Positions 1-8,787 of a stretch of DNA of 64,000 nt are shown here, in pieces (position 1 is the stretch's first letter; each line of letters begins with the position of its first letter). The notes beneath the pieces were generated by a model. The model was not told where the DNA came from and did not search any database. It saw nothing but the letters and a program-made list of their open reading frames with translations. Made by a program: the position numbers and the translations under genes. The DNA lies in assembly GCF_003938655.1 (NCBI RefSeq), contig NZ_RJJT01000001.1, forward strand, positions 310,001-374,000, given 5' to 3'. Origin of the DNA: Rhizobium pisi (lineage in GTDB: Bacteria > Pseudomonadota > Alphaproteobacteria > Rhizobiales > Rhizobiaceae).

Positions 1-141
1 TGGACTGCCCGCCGCAAAAATGGACGAATCGTAATGTTCCGTCCGTGACGAATTGAAGCGTCCCGAGAAATCCCCTAAACACTCCACTCCTTATTCCAAG
101 GCAGAACTTTCAGGAAAGGCGGGCGCGGCCCGTAAGCGCAC
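1..141. other. leader region before murA
   Basis: This is the non-coding leader of murA. No convincing gene, repeat or -35/-10 pair could be seen. A purine-rich stretch (caggaaagg) lies about 25 bases before the murA ATG, too far to be a typical ribosome site. Confidence 0.4.
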
Positions 142-1434
142 ATGGATCGTATCAGAATCGTCGGCGGTAATGAGCTGAATGGCATCATTCCGATTTCCGG
201 CGCCAAGAATGCCGCACTGCCGCTGATGATCGCCTCGCTTCTGACCAGCGATACGCTGACGCTCGAAAACGTGCCGCATCTGGCCGACGTCGAGCTGCTG
301 ATGCGCATCCTCGGCAATCACGGCGTCGACGTCGCCGTCAACGGCCGCCGCGAGCGCCAGGAAGATTCCTATGCGCGCACGATCCATTTCACCTGCCGCA
401 CCATCGTCGACACCACTGCATCTTACGAACTGGTCTCCAAGATGCGCGCCTCCTTCTGGGTTATCGGACCGCTTTTGGCACGCGAAGGCCATTGCAGGGT
501 TTCGCTGCCGGGAGGCTGCGCCATCGGCACGCGCCCTGTCGATCTCTTCATCGAGGGCCTGACGGCGCTCGGCGCGACCATGGAGATCGATGCCGGATAC
601 ATCAACGCCAAGGCGCCTGCCGGCGGCCTGATCGGAGCACGCTACACCTTCCCGAAGGTCTCCGTCGGCGCCACCCATGTGATGATGATGGCGGCAACGC
701 TTGCCCGCGGCACGACTGTCATCGGCAATGCCGCCCGCGAGCCTGAGGTCGTCGACCTCGCCAACTGCCTGAACGCCATGGGCGCCAAGATCACTGGCGC
801 CGGCACGGCAACGATCACCATCGAAGGCGTTACCTCGCTCTCCGGCGCCCGCCACCGCGTCCTGCCGGATCGCATCGAGACCGGCACCTACGCCATGGCC
901 GTCGCCATGGCCGGCGGCGACGTCGTGCTCGAGAATACCGATACGTCGCTGCTCGAAACCGCGCTGGAAACGCTGCGTCGGGCCGGCGCGGAAATCTCGT
1001 CGACCAACAACGGCATGCGCATCAGGCGCAACGGCGCCGGCATCAAGCCGGTCGATATCGTCACCGATCCTTTCCCGGGCTTCCCCACGGACCTGCAGGC
1101 GCAGTTCATGGCGCTGATGACCCGCTCTTCGGGCATTTCGCATGTCACCGAGACCATCTTCGAAAACCGTTTCATGCATGTGCAGGAGCTTGCCCGCCTC
1201 GGCGCTAGGATCTCGCTCTCCGGCCAGACGGCGAAGATCGAGGGTGTCGAGCGCCTGCGCGGCGCCCCCGTCATGGCGACCGATCTGCGCGCCTCCGTTT
1301 CGCTCGTCATCGCCGGCCTCGCCGCCGAGGGCGAAACCACGGTGTCCCGCGTCTATCACCTCGACCGCGGTTTCGAGCGGCTTGAGGAGAAGCTGACCCG
1401 CTGCGGCGCAGTGGTCGAGCGCATCAGCGAGTAA
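142..1434 (+). CDS. murA: UDP-N-acetylglucosamine 1-carboxyvinyltransferase
   Basis: First committed step of peptidoglycan synthesis in the cytoplasm: transfer of enolpyruvate from PEP to UDP-GlcNAc. The 430-residue product has the usual family length. It opens with the conserved [10 protein letters not shown] segment, whose Lys and Asn bind substrate. The loop with the PEP-attacking cysteine reads [14 protein letters not shown], Cys about residue 126. The [12 protein letters not shown] segment near residue 315 is also typical. The ATG at 142 puts the family N-terminus (MDRIRIVGG) at the start. The order murA, DUF2948 gene, hisD is common in Rhizobiales. No anomaly was seen. Confidence 0.97.
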   Translation: MDRIRIVGGNELNGIIPISGAKNAALPLMIASLLTSDTLTLENVPHLADVELLMRILGNHGVDVAVNGRRERQEDSYARTIHFTCRTIVDTTASYELVSKMRASFWVIGPLLAREGHCRVSLPGGCAIGTRPVDLFIEGLTALGATMEIDAGYINAKAPAGGLIGARYTFPKVSVGATHVMMMAATLARGTTVIGNAAREPEVVDLANCLNAMGAKITGAGTATITIEGVTSLSGARHRVLPDRIETGTYAMAVAMAGGDVVLENTDTSLLETALETLRRAGAEISSTNNGMRIRRNGAGIKPVDIVTDPFPGFPTDLQAQFMALMTRSSGISHVTETIFENRFMHVQELARLGARISLSGQTAKIEGVERLRGAPVMATDLRASVSLVIAGLAAEGETTVSRVYHLDRGFERLEEKLTRCGAVVERISE

Positions 1435-1543
1435 AGCGACCTTCACCCCGGTTGCGTAATTGGCCGCAGCATCTTATTTCCCTTGTCTGACGCATCGCCA
1501 TTCCGGCGGTGCCCGGCACCTGAAGTAATGGGATTGAGGCTGA

Positions 1544-1975
1544 ATGACCGACCTGAAGCTTGTTGCGCTCGATGACGAGGATCTTGCGATCATTTCCGCG
1601 CATATGCAGGACAGCGTCTTCAAGGTCGGCGATATCGACTGGTCGCCGCGCGACGCGCAGTTCGCCCTTGCCGTCAATCGTTTCGTCTGGGAAAGTGCCG
1701 CGCGCAAGCGTAGGGGTTTTGAGCGCCGCCGTGCGGCGCTGGTCTTCAAGCGTGTGCTTGCCGTCCGTTCGCTCGGCATCGACCGTGGGAAGCGCGACGA
1801 GGTGCTGTCGCTGCTTGCACTGCGCTTCGAGAAGAAGGGCGAGGGGCCGGACGGTACGATCGAACTGTCGCTGTCAGGCACAGCCTCGATCGCGCTCGAT
1901 GTTGAATGCATCGAGATCCAGCTGGCCGATATCGGCGGTGCCTGGGAGGCGGCTTCAAAGCCTCGCCATCCCTGA
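1544..1975 (+). CDS. DUF2948 family protein
   Basis: Small cytoplasmic protein of 143 residues, matching the DUF2948 family, which is found almost only in Alphaproteobacteria and has no assigned function. The N-terminus (MTDLKLVALDDEDL) and an Arg-rich centre (AARKRRGFERRRAALVF) are typical. There is no signal peptide or membrane segment. It lies between murA and hisD on the same strand with roughly 110- and 60-base gaps, so it may be co-transcribed. Family assignment is from memory of the conserved neighbourhood and N-terminal motif; function is unknown. Confidence 0.8.
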   Translation: MTDLKLVALDDEDLAIISAHMQDSVFKVGDIDWSPRDAQFALAVNRFVWESAARKRRGFERRRAALVFKRVLAVRSLGIDRGKRDEVLSLLALRFEKKGEGPDGTIELSLSGTASIALDVECIEIQLADIGGAWEAASKPRHP

Positions 1976-2034
1976 AACGCCTGTCGCGTGAACGTTTGAA
2001 CATCGCGGTTTCGAGTTGAGAAGGAATATCGGTC

Positions 2035-3333
2035 TTGGCAATCTGGCTGGATCAGGCATCGGAAGGTTTCGAGCAGCATTTTGCCGCCTTTCTGACGACG
2101 AAGCGTGAAGTCTCCGAAGATGTGAACGTCGTGGTTCGCGCCATCATTGATGACGTGCGCGCCCGCGGCGACGCAGCGCTGGCCGAATATTCGCTGAAGT
2201 TCGACGGCATCGATTTCGCCACCGTCCCGATGCGCGTCACATCAGAGGAGATCGACGCCGCCGTCGAGGCGGTGCCATCGGAAGTGCTGGGCGCGCTGAA
2301 GCTTGCGACACTGCGCATCGAATCCCACCATCGCCGGCAACTGCCGAAGGACGATATCTACGAGGACGACATGGGCGTCGGTCTCGGCTCGCGCTGGACA
2401 GCGATCGAGGCGGTCGGGCTCTATGTTCCGGGTGGCACGGCCAGCTATCCGAGTTCGGTGCTGATGAATGCCGTGCCGGCCAAGGTCGCCGGCGTTGATC
2501 GCATCGCCATCGCCGTTCCCGCCACAGGCGGCGCTGTCAATCCGGCGGTGCTTGCCGCCGCCAAGCTTGTGGGCGTCACGGAGATTTATCGTCTCGGCGG
2601 CGCCCAGGCGATCGCGGCACTCGCCTACGGCACTGAGACGATCGCCCCGGTTGCCAAGATCACTGGCCCCGGCAATGCCTATGTCGCTGCCGCCAAACGC
2701 CATGTCTTCGGCACCGTCGGCATCGACATGATCGCCGGCCCCTCCGAAGTGCTCGTCATCGCAGACAAGGACAACAATCCCGATTGGATCGCTGCCGACC
2801 TGCTGGCACAGGCCGAGCACGATGTCAGCGCCCAGGCGATCCTGATCACCGACGATGCCGAATTCGGCAAGGCGGTGGAGCAGGCGGTCGAACGCCAGCT
2901 GAAGACGCTGAACCGCGCCGAGACGGCTGCGGCCAGCTGGCGCGATTTCGGCGCAATCATCCTGGTTGCCGATCTGAAACAGGCCATTCCCCTGGCAAAC
3001 CGTATCGCCGCCGAGCATCTGGAACTTGCGGTCGTCAATCCGGACCGGCTGCTCGACGGCATCCGCAATGCTGGAGCGATTTTCATCGGCTCCCACACAC
3101 CCGAGGTGATCGGCGATTATGTCGGCGGTTCGAACCATGTGCTGCCGACGGCGCGTTCGGCGCGCTTCTCATCGGGTCTTTCAGTCCTCGATTTCGTCAA
3201 GCGCACCTCGATCCTGCGCCTCGGTCCGCAGCAGCTGCGTACCCTCGGCCCGGCGGCGATCGCGCTTGCCGTTTCCGAGGGCCTCGATGCCCATGCGCGA
3301 TCGGTCGCGATCCGCCTCAACCTCGAAAGGTGA
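2035..3333 (+). CDS. hisD: histidinol dehydrogenase
   Basis: Catalyses the last two steps of histidine synthesis, the NAD-dependent four-electron oxidation of L-histidinol to L-histidine, using a zinc ion. The 432-residue product has the family length. Visible are the [16 protein letters not shown] substrate segment, [12 protein letters not shown], the zinc-ligand region [12 protein letters not shown] (Gln and His), the general-base pair in AAEHLELAV (Glu-His), the Asp in [13 protein letters not shown] and the C-terminal His in [11 protein letters not shown]. The start is a TTG at 2035 preceded by gagaaggaat. The next gene begins four bases after the stop, so translation is probably coupled. 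Confidence 0.97.
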   Translation: MAIWLDQASEGFEQHFAAFLTTKREVSEDVNVVVRAIIDDVRARGDAALAEYSLKFDGIDFATVPMRVTSEEIDAAVEAVPSEVLGALKLATLRIESHHRRQLPKDDIYEDDMGVGLGSRWTAIEAVGLYVPGGTASYPSSVLMNAVPAKVAGVDRIAIAVPATGGAVNPAVLAAAKLVGVTEIYRLGGAQAIAALAYGTETIAPVAKITGPGNAYVAAAKRHVFGTVGIDMIAGPSEVLVIADKDNNPDWIAADLLAQAEHDVSAQAILITDDAEFGKAVEQAVERQLKTLNRAETAAASWRDFGAIILVADLKQAIPLANRIAAEHLELAVVNPDRLLDGIRNAGAIFIGSHTPEVIGDYVGGSNHVLPTARSARFSSGLSVLDFVKRTSILRLGPQQLRTLGPAAIALAVSEGLDAHARSVAIRLNLER

Positions 3334-3337
3334 GGGC

Positions 3338-3811
3338 ATGGCGAAGGGCGATTTTCGGCTTTGCGACGTCGTCCTTGACGATACGATCGGCCGTTCGACG
3401 CCCGATGTCGAGCACGAACGCGCCGTCGCCATCTTCGATCTCATCGAGGAGAACAGCTTCGAGCCGCTCGGCCATGCCGGCGGGCCTTACCGGCTGAACA
3501 TCTCCCTGGTCGATTCGAAGCTGGTCTTCGCCATCACCACGGAAGAAGGCCGCGACGTCGCCACCCATATCCTGTCGCTGACGCCCTTTCGACGGATCGT
3601 GAAGGATTACTTCATGATCTGCGAGAGCTATTACGAAGCGATCCGGTCGGCGACGCCGAGCCGCATCGAGGCGATAGACATGGGGCGGCGCGGTATTCAC
3701 AATGAAGGTTCGCAGACGCTGAAAGACAGGCTGGCCGGCAAGATCGAGGTCGATTTCGACACCGCCCGGCGCCTTTTCACGCTGGTCTGCGTGCTCTACT
3801 GGCGTGGGTGA
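3338..3811 (+). CDS. UPF0262 family protein
   Basis: A 157-residue cytoplasmic protein of the UPF0262 family, conserved between hisD and a low-molecular-weight phosphatase gene in Rhizobiales; its function is not known. The reading frame is open further upstream inside hisD, but the ATG at 3338, four bases after the hisD stop with a gtgagg ribosome site overlapping that stop, gives the family N-terminus [14 protein letters not shown]. Conserved pieces are [12 protein letters not shown] and [12 protein letters not shown]. The stop overlaps the start of the next gene, so the three genes look like one operon. Confidence 0.88.
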   Translation: MAKGDFRLCDVVLDDTIGRSTPDVEHERAVAIFDLIEENSFEPLGHAGGPYRLNISLVDSKLVFAITTEEGRDVATHILSLTPFRRIVKDYFMICESYYEAIRSATPSRIEAIDMGRRGIHNEGSQTLKDRLAGKIEVDFDTARRLFTLVCVLYWRG

Positions 3812-4293
3812 CGGCCATGGAGCTCGCCGCCGATGCCGAGGAAGGAAAGAGGCCGGGCGCCATTCTCTTCATGTGCGGGCTGAATGCCATCCGCTCGCCG
3901 ATGGCGGAAATGATTGCCCGTAGCATTCTGCCGTCCAATACTTATATACGCTCCGCCGGGGTTCGCGCCGGCGAGCGCGATCCCTTCGTAGATGTCGTGC
4001 TCGAAGAGATCGGGCTTTCACTCGGGCGCCGCCAGCCGCAGACGCTGGAGGAGCTGGAGGATGATTATTTCGATCTGATCATCACCCTTTCGCCGCAGGC
4101 TCACCACGCGGCGCTTGAGCTCACCCGGTCAAGTGCGGTCGATGTCGTCTATTGGCCGACGATGGATCCGACGGTCGTCAGCGGAACGCGCGAGCAGATT
4201 CTGGAGAGCTACCGCGAGGTCCGCAATCACCTGATCAGTCTCATCGAAAGCCGGCTACTCAAAAGGAAAGGCGTTGCCGCGCAATCGGCATGA
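3808..4293 (+). CDS. low-molecular-weight phosphotyrosine phosphatase family protein
   Basis: Cytoplasmic phosphatase-fold protein of 161 residues. The P-loop CX5R is present as [14 protein letters not shown] near residues 21-34, with the nucleophilic Cys and the Arg intact. The general-acid loop is probably WPTMDPT near residue 115. The ArsC-type arsenate reductase branch shares this fold, so the substrate (phosphotyrosine or arsenate) cannot be fixed from sequence. The GTG at 3808 overlaps the upstream stop; an ATG at 3817 is an alternative start. It sits in the hisD-UPF0262 operon just before infA, the usual rhizobial order. Confidence 0.88.
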   Translation: MTAMELAADAEEGKRPGAILFMCGLNAIRSPMAEMIARSILPSNTYIRSAGVRAGERDPFVDVVLEEIGLSLGRRQPQTLEELEDDYFDLIITLSPQAHHAALELTRSSAVDVVYWPTMDPTVVSGTREQILESYREVRNHLISLIESRLLKRKGVAAQSA

Positions 4294-4417
4294 AAACAAA
4301 TAAAAGAAAGCCCGATCAACAAGGTTCACAAACCTGCGTTGATTGTGTAGTTTCCGCCCAAATTTTTAAAGGCGCGCGCTGCGCTGCCTATTCAACCCAC
4401 AGGAAGAAAACCACTAT

Positions 4418-4636
4418 ATGCCGAAAGAAGAAGTCCTCGAATTCCCCGGAATCGTCACCGAACTTCTGCCGAATGCGACGTTCCGCGTGAAGCTCGAAAA
4501 CGAACACGAGATCATTGCCCACACCGCCGGCCGCATGCGCAAGAATCGCATCCGCGTTCTCGCAGGCGACAAGGTGCTTGTGGAAATGACGCCCTACGAT
4601 CTGACCAAGGGCCGCATCACCTACCGTTTCAAGTAA
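4418..4636 (+). CDS. infA: translation initiation factor IF-1
   Basis: Binds the ribosomal A site during initiation and helps IF-2 and IF-3. The 72-residue product has the universal length and is a single S1/OB-fold domain. Typical pieces are [31 protein letters not shown] and the C-terminal [12 protein letters not shown]. The ribosome site (acaggaag) is well placed before the ATG. The 120-base gap upstream separates it from the phosphatase gene and probably holds its own promoter, although no clear -35/-10 pair was recognised. Confidence 0.98.
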   Translation: MPKEEVLEFPGIVTELLPNATFRVKLENEHEIIAHTAGRMRKNRIRVLAGDKVLVEMTPYDLTKGRITYRFK

Positions 4637-4691
4637 GCCTGCCCAAGGTCCTGCAAGGGTTTTTCTCCTGCCTGCCGATGCTCGAGGTTCC

Positions 4692-5312
4692 ATGGCGCTG
4701 AAATACAAGCTCATTCTGGCCTCGGGCTCGCCCCGCCGCGTCGACCTGCTCAACCAGGCCGGCATCGAGCCCTCGCGCCTGATGCCGATGGATATCGACG
4801 AGGCGCCGAAGAAGTCGGAGCATCCGCGTTCGCTCGCCCGGAGGCTTTCGGCGGAAAAGGCGGAAGCTGCCCTTGCCGCCATCAAGAGCGATATCACCTG
4901 GAAGGGCAGCTATATCCTCTCTGCCGATACGGTGGTCGCTGTCGGCCGGCGCATTCTCGGCAAGGCTGAGTTCGCCGACGAGGCGTTGAGCTCGCTGCAT
5001 CTCCTGTCGGGGCGCAACCATATGGTCTACACCGGCGTTTGCCTGGTGACGCCGGATCGCAAGATCCGTCAGAAGATCGTCGAAACCAAGGTGCGCTTCA
5101 AGCGTCTTTCAGGCTTCGAGATCGAGAACTATCTGGCCTCCGGCCAGTGGCGCGGCAAGGCGGGTGCCTACGGCATCCAGGGCCTTGCCGGCACTTTCGT
5201 GCAGAAAATGGTGGGCTCCTACACGAATGTAGTCGGCCTGCCGCTTTATGAAACCGTTCTGCTTTTGACCGGCGAAGGCTTCGACGTGCATAGCCGGTGG
5301 CCCGAGGGCTGA
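4692..5312 (+). CDS. maf: Maf family nucleotide pyrophosphatase
   Basis: Maf proteins hydrolyse non-canonical or modified nucleoside triphosphates to the monophosphate and were first noted as septum-formation inhibitors. The product has 206 residues, the family size. The N-terminal phosphate-binding motif reads [12 protein letters not shown], followed by SADTVV (catalytic Asp about residue 78) and KAGAYGIQG near residue 155. It lies between infA and yacG, a conserved alphaproteobacterial arrangement. Substrate preference (dTTP/UTP or 7-methyl-GTP type) was not decided. Confidence 0.95.
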   Translation: MALKYKLILASGSPRRVDLLNQAGIEPSRLMPMDIDEAPKKSEHPRSLARRLSAEKAEAALAAIKSDITWKGSYILSADTVVAVGRRILGKAEFADEALSSLHLLSGRNHMVYTGVCLVTPDRKIRQKIVETKVRFKRLSGFEIENYLASGQWRGKAGAYGIQGLAGTFVQKMVGSYTNVVGLPLYETVLLLTGEGFDVHSRWPEG

Positions 5313-5343
5313 GCCCGACGGCCGATCGATAGGACGAACCGAT

Positions 5344-5556
5344 ATGCCTGAAGAAAAGAAAGCAGCCGCCAAGGTCGAGCCGCTGCGCAAGACGCGCCCT
5401 TGCCCCGAATGCGGCAAACCTTCCCACCGCGAACATTACCCCTTCTGCTCCAACCGCTGCCGCGAGGTCGATCTCTCCCGCTGGCTGACCGGCGCCTACG
5501 CCATTCCCGTTGCCGACGACGAGACCAAGGCCGAATATCCGGATGACGAAAACTAA
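5344..5556 (+). CDS. yacG: DNA gyrase inhibitor YacG, zinc-binding
   Basis: Small zinc protein (70 residues) that in Escherichia coli binds GyrB and blocks DNA binding. The four zinc ligands are visible as CPECGK and CSNRC, followed by the conserved [16 protein letters not shown]. The basic N-terminus and acidic tail are normal. It begins 31 bases after maf and is probably translated from the same message. A palindromic repeat begins within ten bases of its stop. Confidence 0.95.
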   Translation: MPEEKKAAAKVEPLRKTRPCPECGKPSHREHYPFCSNRCREVDLSRWLTGAYAIPVADDETKAEYPDDEN

Positions 5557-5565
5557 TGCCTGTCG

Positions 5566-5658
5566 CCCAAAAGTGTGCAGCGGTTTTGGGATGACGACAT
5601 GCATGGAAATCAAGACCTGAAGCACGAGCAGCAATCTGAAGGATTGTGACGCGCTTCA
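5566..5658. repeat. palindromic rhizobial intergenic element (RIME-like)
   Basis: Two adjacent hairpins occupy the gap after yacG. The first is CCCAAAA (5566-5572) pairing with TTTTGGG (5584-5590). The second is an imperfect 17-19-base arm from 5618 (TGAAGCACGAGCAGCAATC) pairing with an arm ending at 5658. This wording and layout resemble the Rhizobium intergenic mosaic elements scattered through rhizobial genomes; the family name is from memory, the inverted repeats are seen. It may also help end the upstream transcript. Confidence 0.7.
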
Positions 5659-5837
5659 GAGAGTTCCACCCGCGAAGCTCTTATTTTTCCTCATGAATCC
5701 GGAAAACTGGTAAGACCGTCAAAAAAGAGTCATTTGACGCTTGCCATGGGCGAACAAGATGCTATAACCCCGCTCGCTTCCGGGGCGAACCAAGGCCCCG
5801 AGGTGCTTTCTTCGAAAGCGCCAGTGGAAGCAGGTTA

Positions 5838-5913
5838 GCCCAGGTAGCTCAGTTGGTAGAGCAGCGGATTGAAAATCCGCGTGTCACTGGTTCGATTCCG
5901 GTCCTGGGCACCA
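5838..5913 (+). tRNA. tRNA-Phe (anticodon GAA)
   Basis: A 76-base cloverleaf with encoded CCA end. The acceptor arm GCCCAGG pairs with CCTGGGC, the D-arm is GCTCAGTTGGTAGAGC, the anticodon stem GCGGA/TCCGC encloses loop TTGAAAA with anticodon GAA at 5871-5873, and the T-arm contains GGTTCGATTCC. tRNA genes are common integration sites, and the DNA after it changes from housekeeping to accessory content. Confidence 0.98.
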
Positions 5914-6225
5914 TTCAGTTTACCCAAATTAATCTCATATGTGTGTTGTTGGAATTGCTGCGTAAATTCATAGGCTTACCGGATGCCTGTGCCCCGCTCG
6001 ACTCTATTTTTTTAGGTCTTTGCACCCCTTTCGTATGCATTACAGCTGCCCGTCTCAGAAGCCTTTTCCCGGCAGCCAATAGATTTTGAGTATTGGCCGA
6101 CGTTTTCCCGAGGCCGGTTCGCAGCCTCGTCGAGTGCACGGCGCATGCATTCATTCGCCGGAGTAAGCTACAGGCCCGCTTCGATCCGCGGGCTGTTGTG
6201 CTTGGCTGATGATCTGTGACGGCTG
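5914..6225. other. non-coding stretch after tRNA-Phe
   Basis: About 310 bases, more AT-rich than the flanks, with no reading frame that looks like a protein. No copy of the tRNA 3' end, no insertion-sequence end and no clear promoter were seen. It joins the conserved chromosome to the recombinase remnant and second complex I genes. Confidence 0.5.
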
Positions 6226-6446
6226 TCAGTGATGAGGGCGCATCAGAAGGTCATGTTGCTCTATCCACAGCGCGGGAAGATCGACAACCCGCTTGAGCTT
6301 CGCGATGGCGAAATCGGTGGCTGCTGCCCTGTGAGGATCGCTTCGGTGATTCTCGGCGATAGAAACGCCATAGGCAAGATGCGGTTGATGTCAGCAAGCG
6401 TCGGATGGTTCACAAACAACCACCGCTTTGTCCGCAAATGGCGCAA
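6226..6446 (-). pseudogene. serine recombinase C-terminal remnant, frameshifted
   Basis: On the minus strand one frame reads FLSPRITEAILTGQQPP, matching the helix before the end of large serine recombinases of the resolvase type. After that point the homology continues in another frame as AKLKRVVDLPALWIEQ and ends at a TGA at 6226-6228. The two halves together give the usual family ending (FLSPxIxxAILxGxQPP...LxxxxDLPxxWxEQ), so this is one gene broken by a frameshift near 6300. No catalytic domain is left. It is a fossil of a mobile element next to the tRNA. Confidence 0.7.
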
Positions 6447-6650
6447 AGCCAGAGACGCGCATCAAACCACTTGTCTCAAACATCCTGAGCCGGACACATC
6501 ATAGCCAGCGACGACATAACTGTGATGGCATTGTATGAGGTGCGTCGCCGTTGTACCATGTAGCCTGACGGTTGCGCAAAGTGCCAGGTCTATAGCCGGA
6601 GCCAAAGTCCGGTCGCACGTCTCAACCCGATGAATAAGTGACCGTGGATC
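6447..6650. other. leader of nuoH
   Basis: No gene was recognised here. No good ribosome site precedes the nuoH ATG (gtgaccgtggatc), and no -35/-10 pair or Fnr/FixK-type TTGAT-N4-ATCAA box was seen. Confidence 0.4.
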
Positions 6651-7652
6651 ATGGAACTTGTCGTCGCCCTTGGCCTGATTGTCTTAAAGGTCGCGTTTCT
6701 GATCGCGATCCTGCTGCTGCTGCCGTTGCCGCTGACCTGGCTGGAACGCAAGATCGCCGGGCACATCCAGCAGCGGATGGGGCCGATGCGTGTCGGGTGG
6801 CACGGGCTGCTGCAGCCGGTGGCGGACGGAATAAAGCTCTTAACCAAAGAGGACCACATCCCGGCCGAGGCCGATCGTTTCCTGTTCAAACTGGCGCCAA
6901 TCCTGGCGCTCACCCCGCCCTTTGTGGTGTTCGTCGCGATCCCCTTCGGCGAAAGCATCTCGGTCCTCGGCGCCGATATCACGCTCCACGTCTCCAACAC
7001 GAATGTGGCGTTACTCTTCGTCTTTGCGGTGATCGGGATCGAGGTCTATGGCGTCATCTTCGGTGGCTGGGCCGCCAACAGCAAATACGCGGTCCTCGGC
7101 AGCCTCAGGACCTGTGCGCAGATGATCAGCTACGAGATTCCGATGGGGTTCGCGGTGATCGGGGTGGTCATGTTGGCGCAATCCATGAGCCTGCTCGACA
7201 TCGTGCGGGCCCAAACCGACGTCTGGAACATCGTCTACCAACCGGTCGGCTTCTTCGTGTTCTTCGTCGCTGGATTGGCCGAAGCGCAGCGTATTCCCTT
7301 CGATCTTTCGGAAGCGGAAGGCGATCTGGGTGCCGGCTTCCATACCGAATACAGCGGTATCCGCTTTGCGTTTTTCATGGTCAGCGAATATGCCATCGTG
7401 TTGCTGGTGTCGGTCCTGGTGGTGATCCTGTTTTTCGGCGGCTGGAACGGTGTACTAATCCCCTTGCCACCACTCCTCTGGTTTGTGCTCAAGGTCGCAT
7501 TCTTCGTCTATGTGTTTATCTGGTTCCGCTTCACTTTCCCCCGCTACCGCTACGACCAACTGATGGCGATCGGATGGAAAGTCTTGCTTCCTCTGTCGAT
7601 GGCGAACATAATTATAACCGGTGTACTTTTAGGGGCCGTGGCGGCTCCGTAG
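6651..7652 (+). CDS. nuoH: NADH-quinone oxidoreductase subunit H
   Basis: Membrane subunit of complex I that forms, with NuoB and NuoD, the quinone-access chamber and links electron transfer to the pumps. The product is 333 residues with about eight hydrophobic segments. Conserved pieces are TWLERKIAGHIQQRMGPMRVG near residue 30, QPVADGIKLLTKE, and the acidic loop AEAQRIPFDLSEAEGDLGAGFHTEY in two parts near residue 205. It opens a plus-strand pair nuoH-nuoI, separated from the remaining subunits, which are all on the other strand and convergent. No good Shine-Dalgarno site precedes the ATG. Confidence 0.96.
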   Translation: MELVVALGLIVLKVAFLIAILLLLPLPLTWLERKIAGHIQQRMGPMRVGWHGLLQPVADGIKLLTKEDHIPAEADRFLFKLAPILALTPPFVVFVAIPFGESISVLGADITLHVSNTNVALLFVFAVIGIEVYGVIFGGWAANSKYAVLGSLRTCAQMISYEIPMGFAVIGVVMLAQSMSLLDIVRAQTDVWNIVYQPVGFFVFFVAGLAEAQRIPFDLSEAEGDLGAGFHTEYSGIRFAFFMVSEYAIVLLVSVLVVILFFGGWNGVLIPLPPLLWFVLKVAFFVYVFIWFRFTFPRYRYDQLMAIGWKVLLPLSMANIIITGVLLGAVAAP

Positions 7653-7662
7653 CGAGGCGGCG

Positions 7663-8229
7663 ATGTCGCGCGCGCAGGACAGAGTTGGAACATGGATTGG
7701 CTGGGCGTTCTTCGCCGACCTGGCGAGTGCGTTGGCTCTGACCTTCGGTTACTTGTTCTCCAGAACCGTGACCATGCAGTATCCGGACAAGGAAAAATGG
7801 CTACCCTACTCACGCTATCGCGGGCATCACTTCCTGACGCGTGATGAAGAGGGCGAGATCAAGTGCGTGGCCTGCGAACTCTGCGCGCGGATCTGCCCCT
7901 GCGACTGCATCGAAGTCGTCCCCTACGAGGACGAGAAGGGCAACCGGCACCCGGCCAAATTCGAGATCGACACGGCTCGCTGCCTGTTCTGCGGGCTGTG
8001 CGAGGACGCCTGCCCAGCGGATGCAATCGCGCTCGGCCAGCAGTACGAATTTTCGAGTTTTTCCTCGCGTGACCTGGTGATCGGGCGCGACGACCTGCTC
8101 GCCAAGCCGGGCAAGGCGGCAACCGGCGGCGGCGTGGTCGCCGCGCGCCTGAATACGCAAAAGGACGTGCTCGTCGAGACGAAAGAGATGCAGGGCTACA
8201 ACTGGTGGCGGAATATCCGGCGAACGTGA
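7663..8229 (+). CDS. nuoI: NADH-quinone oxidoreductase subunit I
   Basis: Peripheral-arm subunit carrying two [4Fe-4S] clusters (N6a and N6b) that pass electrons toward NuoB. The product has 188 residues. The two ferredoxin motifs are CVACELCARICPCDC near residue 67 and CLFCGLCEDACPADAI near residue 107. The N-terminal amphipathic/hydrophobic part is as in other NuoI proteins. It starts ten bases after nuoH, so the two are co-transcribed. The C-terminal tail of about 45 residues (TGGGVVAARLNTQKDVLVE) is longer than in the minimal family form. Confidence 0.95.
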   Translation: MSRAQDRVGTWIGWAFFADLASALALTFGYLFSRTVTMQYPDKEKWLPYSRYRGHHFLTRDEEGEIKCVACELCARICPCDCIEVVPYEDEKGNRHPAKFEIDTARCLFCGLCEDACPADAIALGQQYEFSSFSSRDLVIGRDDLLAKPGKAATGGGVVAARLNTQKDVLVETKEMQGYNWWRNIRRT

Positions 8230-8274
8230 ACGCGCGCCATCCGTCAAGCCGGAGCGCGCAGACAGGAGGCTCAG

Positions 8275-8715
8275 ATGCTTGTCGGCGAAATCATGAAGAA
8301 CAAGGGTGTCGGTGTCATCGCGGTCACTCCCGATCAGACGATGGTGGAAGTCTTGAGGCTGTTTCGCGACAACAATATCGGCTTCGTCGTCGTCGGCCAA
8401 TCGAACGACGAATACCTGGGTTCGCTATCGGAGCGGGATTGCTGCAATGCGGTGGCGGAATACGGGGCCGAGGCGGCGATGATGCGGGTCGCGGATATCA
8501 TGAACCGCAATGTGGCGACCTGTTCGACACGGGACTTGCTACCCGTAGCGATGGGGATCATGACCCAGCGGCGTACGCGTCATGTGCTGGTCATGGATGG
8601 AGGCGACGTTGTCGGCGTGGTCAGTATCGGCGACGTGGTTAAACACAGGCTCGACGAAGCGCAGCGCACAGAGCAGGATCTGCAGGATTACATCTGCGGG
8701 ACCAGGTATCACTGA
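8275..8715 (+). CDS. tandem CBS domain protein
   Basis: A 146-residue soluble protein made of two CBS domains, about residues 1-65 (MLVGEIMKNKGVGVIAVTPD) and 70-135 (MRVADIMNRNVATCSTRDLL). CBS pairs bind adenosine nucleotides (AMP, ATP, NADH, S-adenosylmethionine) and usually sense energy state. It begins 45 bases after nuoI with an aggaggc-type ribosome site and ends facing nuoG. The position suggests a link with this complex I, for example sensing adenylate or NADH level, but that is inference. Similar stand-alone proteins occur beside unrelated genes. Confidence 0.85.
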   Translation: MLVGEIMKNKGVGVIAVTPDQTMVEVLRLFRDNNIGFVVVGQSNDEYLGSLSERDCCNAVAEYGAEAAMMRVADIMNRNVATCSTRDLLPVAMGIMTQRRTRHVLVMDGGDVVGVVSIGDVVKHRLDEAQRTEQDLQDYICGTRYH

Positions 8716-8747
8716 AGTCGCCAGCTTGATGTGAAGACGCTGGGGCA

Positions 8748-8760
8748 GGGCAGCTTGCCC
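8748..8760. terminator. possible bidirectional terminator between nuoI-CBS and nuoG
   Basis: GGGCA-GCT-TGCCC forms a short perfect stem within the 72-base gap between convergent genes. The surrounding DNA is very GC-rich and no T-run follows, so this is only a weak candidate. Confidence 0.3.
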
Positions 8761-8787
8761 GGCCCGCGGCGCCCTGATCCCAAATCT

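Noticed and set aside
91..1446. Long open frame on the minus strand opposite murA
   Set aside because: Composition is typical of the antisense of a GC-rich gene, and murA on plus is certain.
6229..6504. 91-codon plus-strand frame after tRNA-Phe
   Set aside because: The opposite strand shows recombinase homology; the plus frame has no family-like features.
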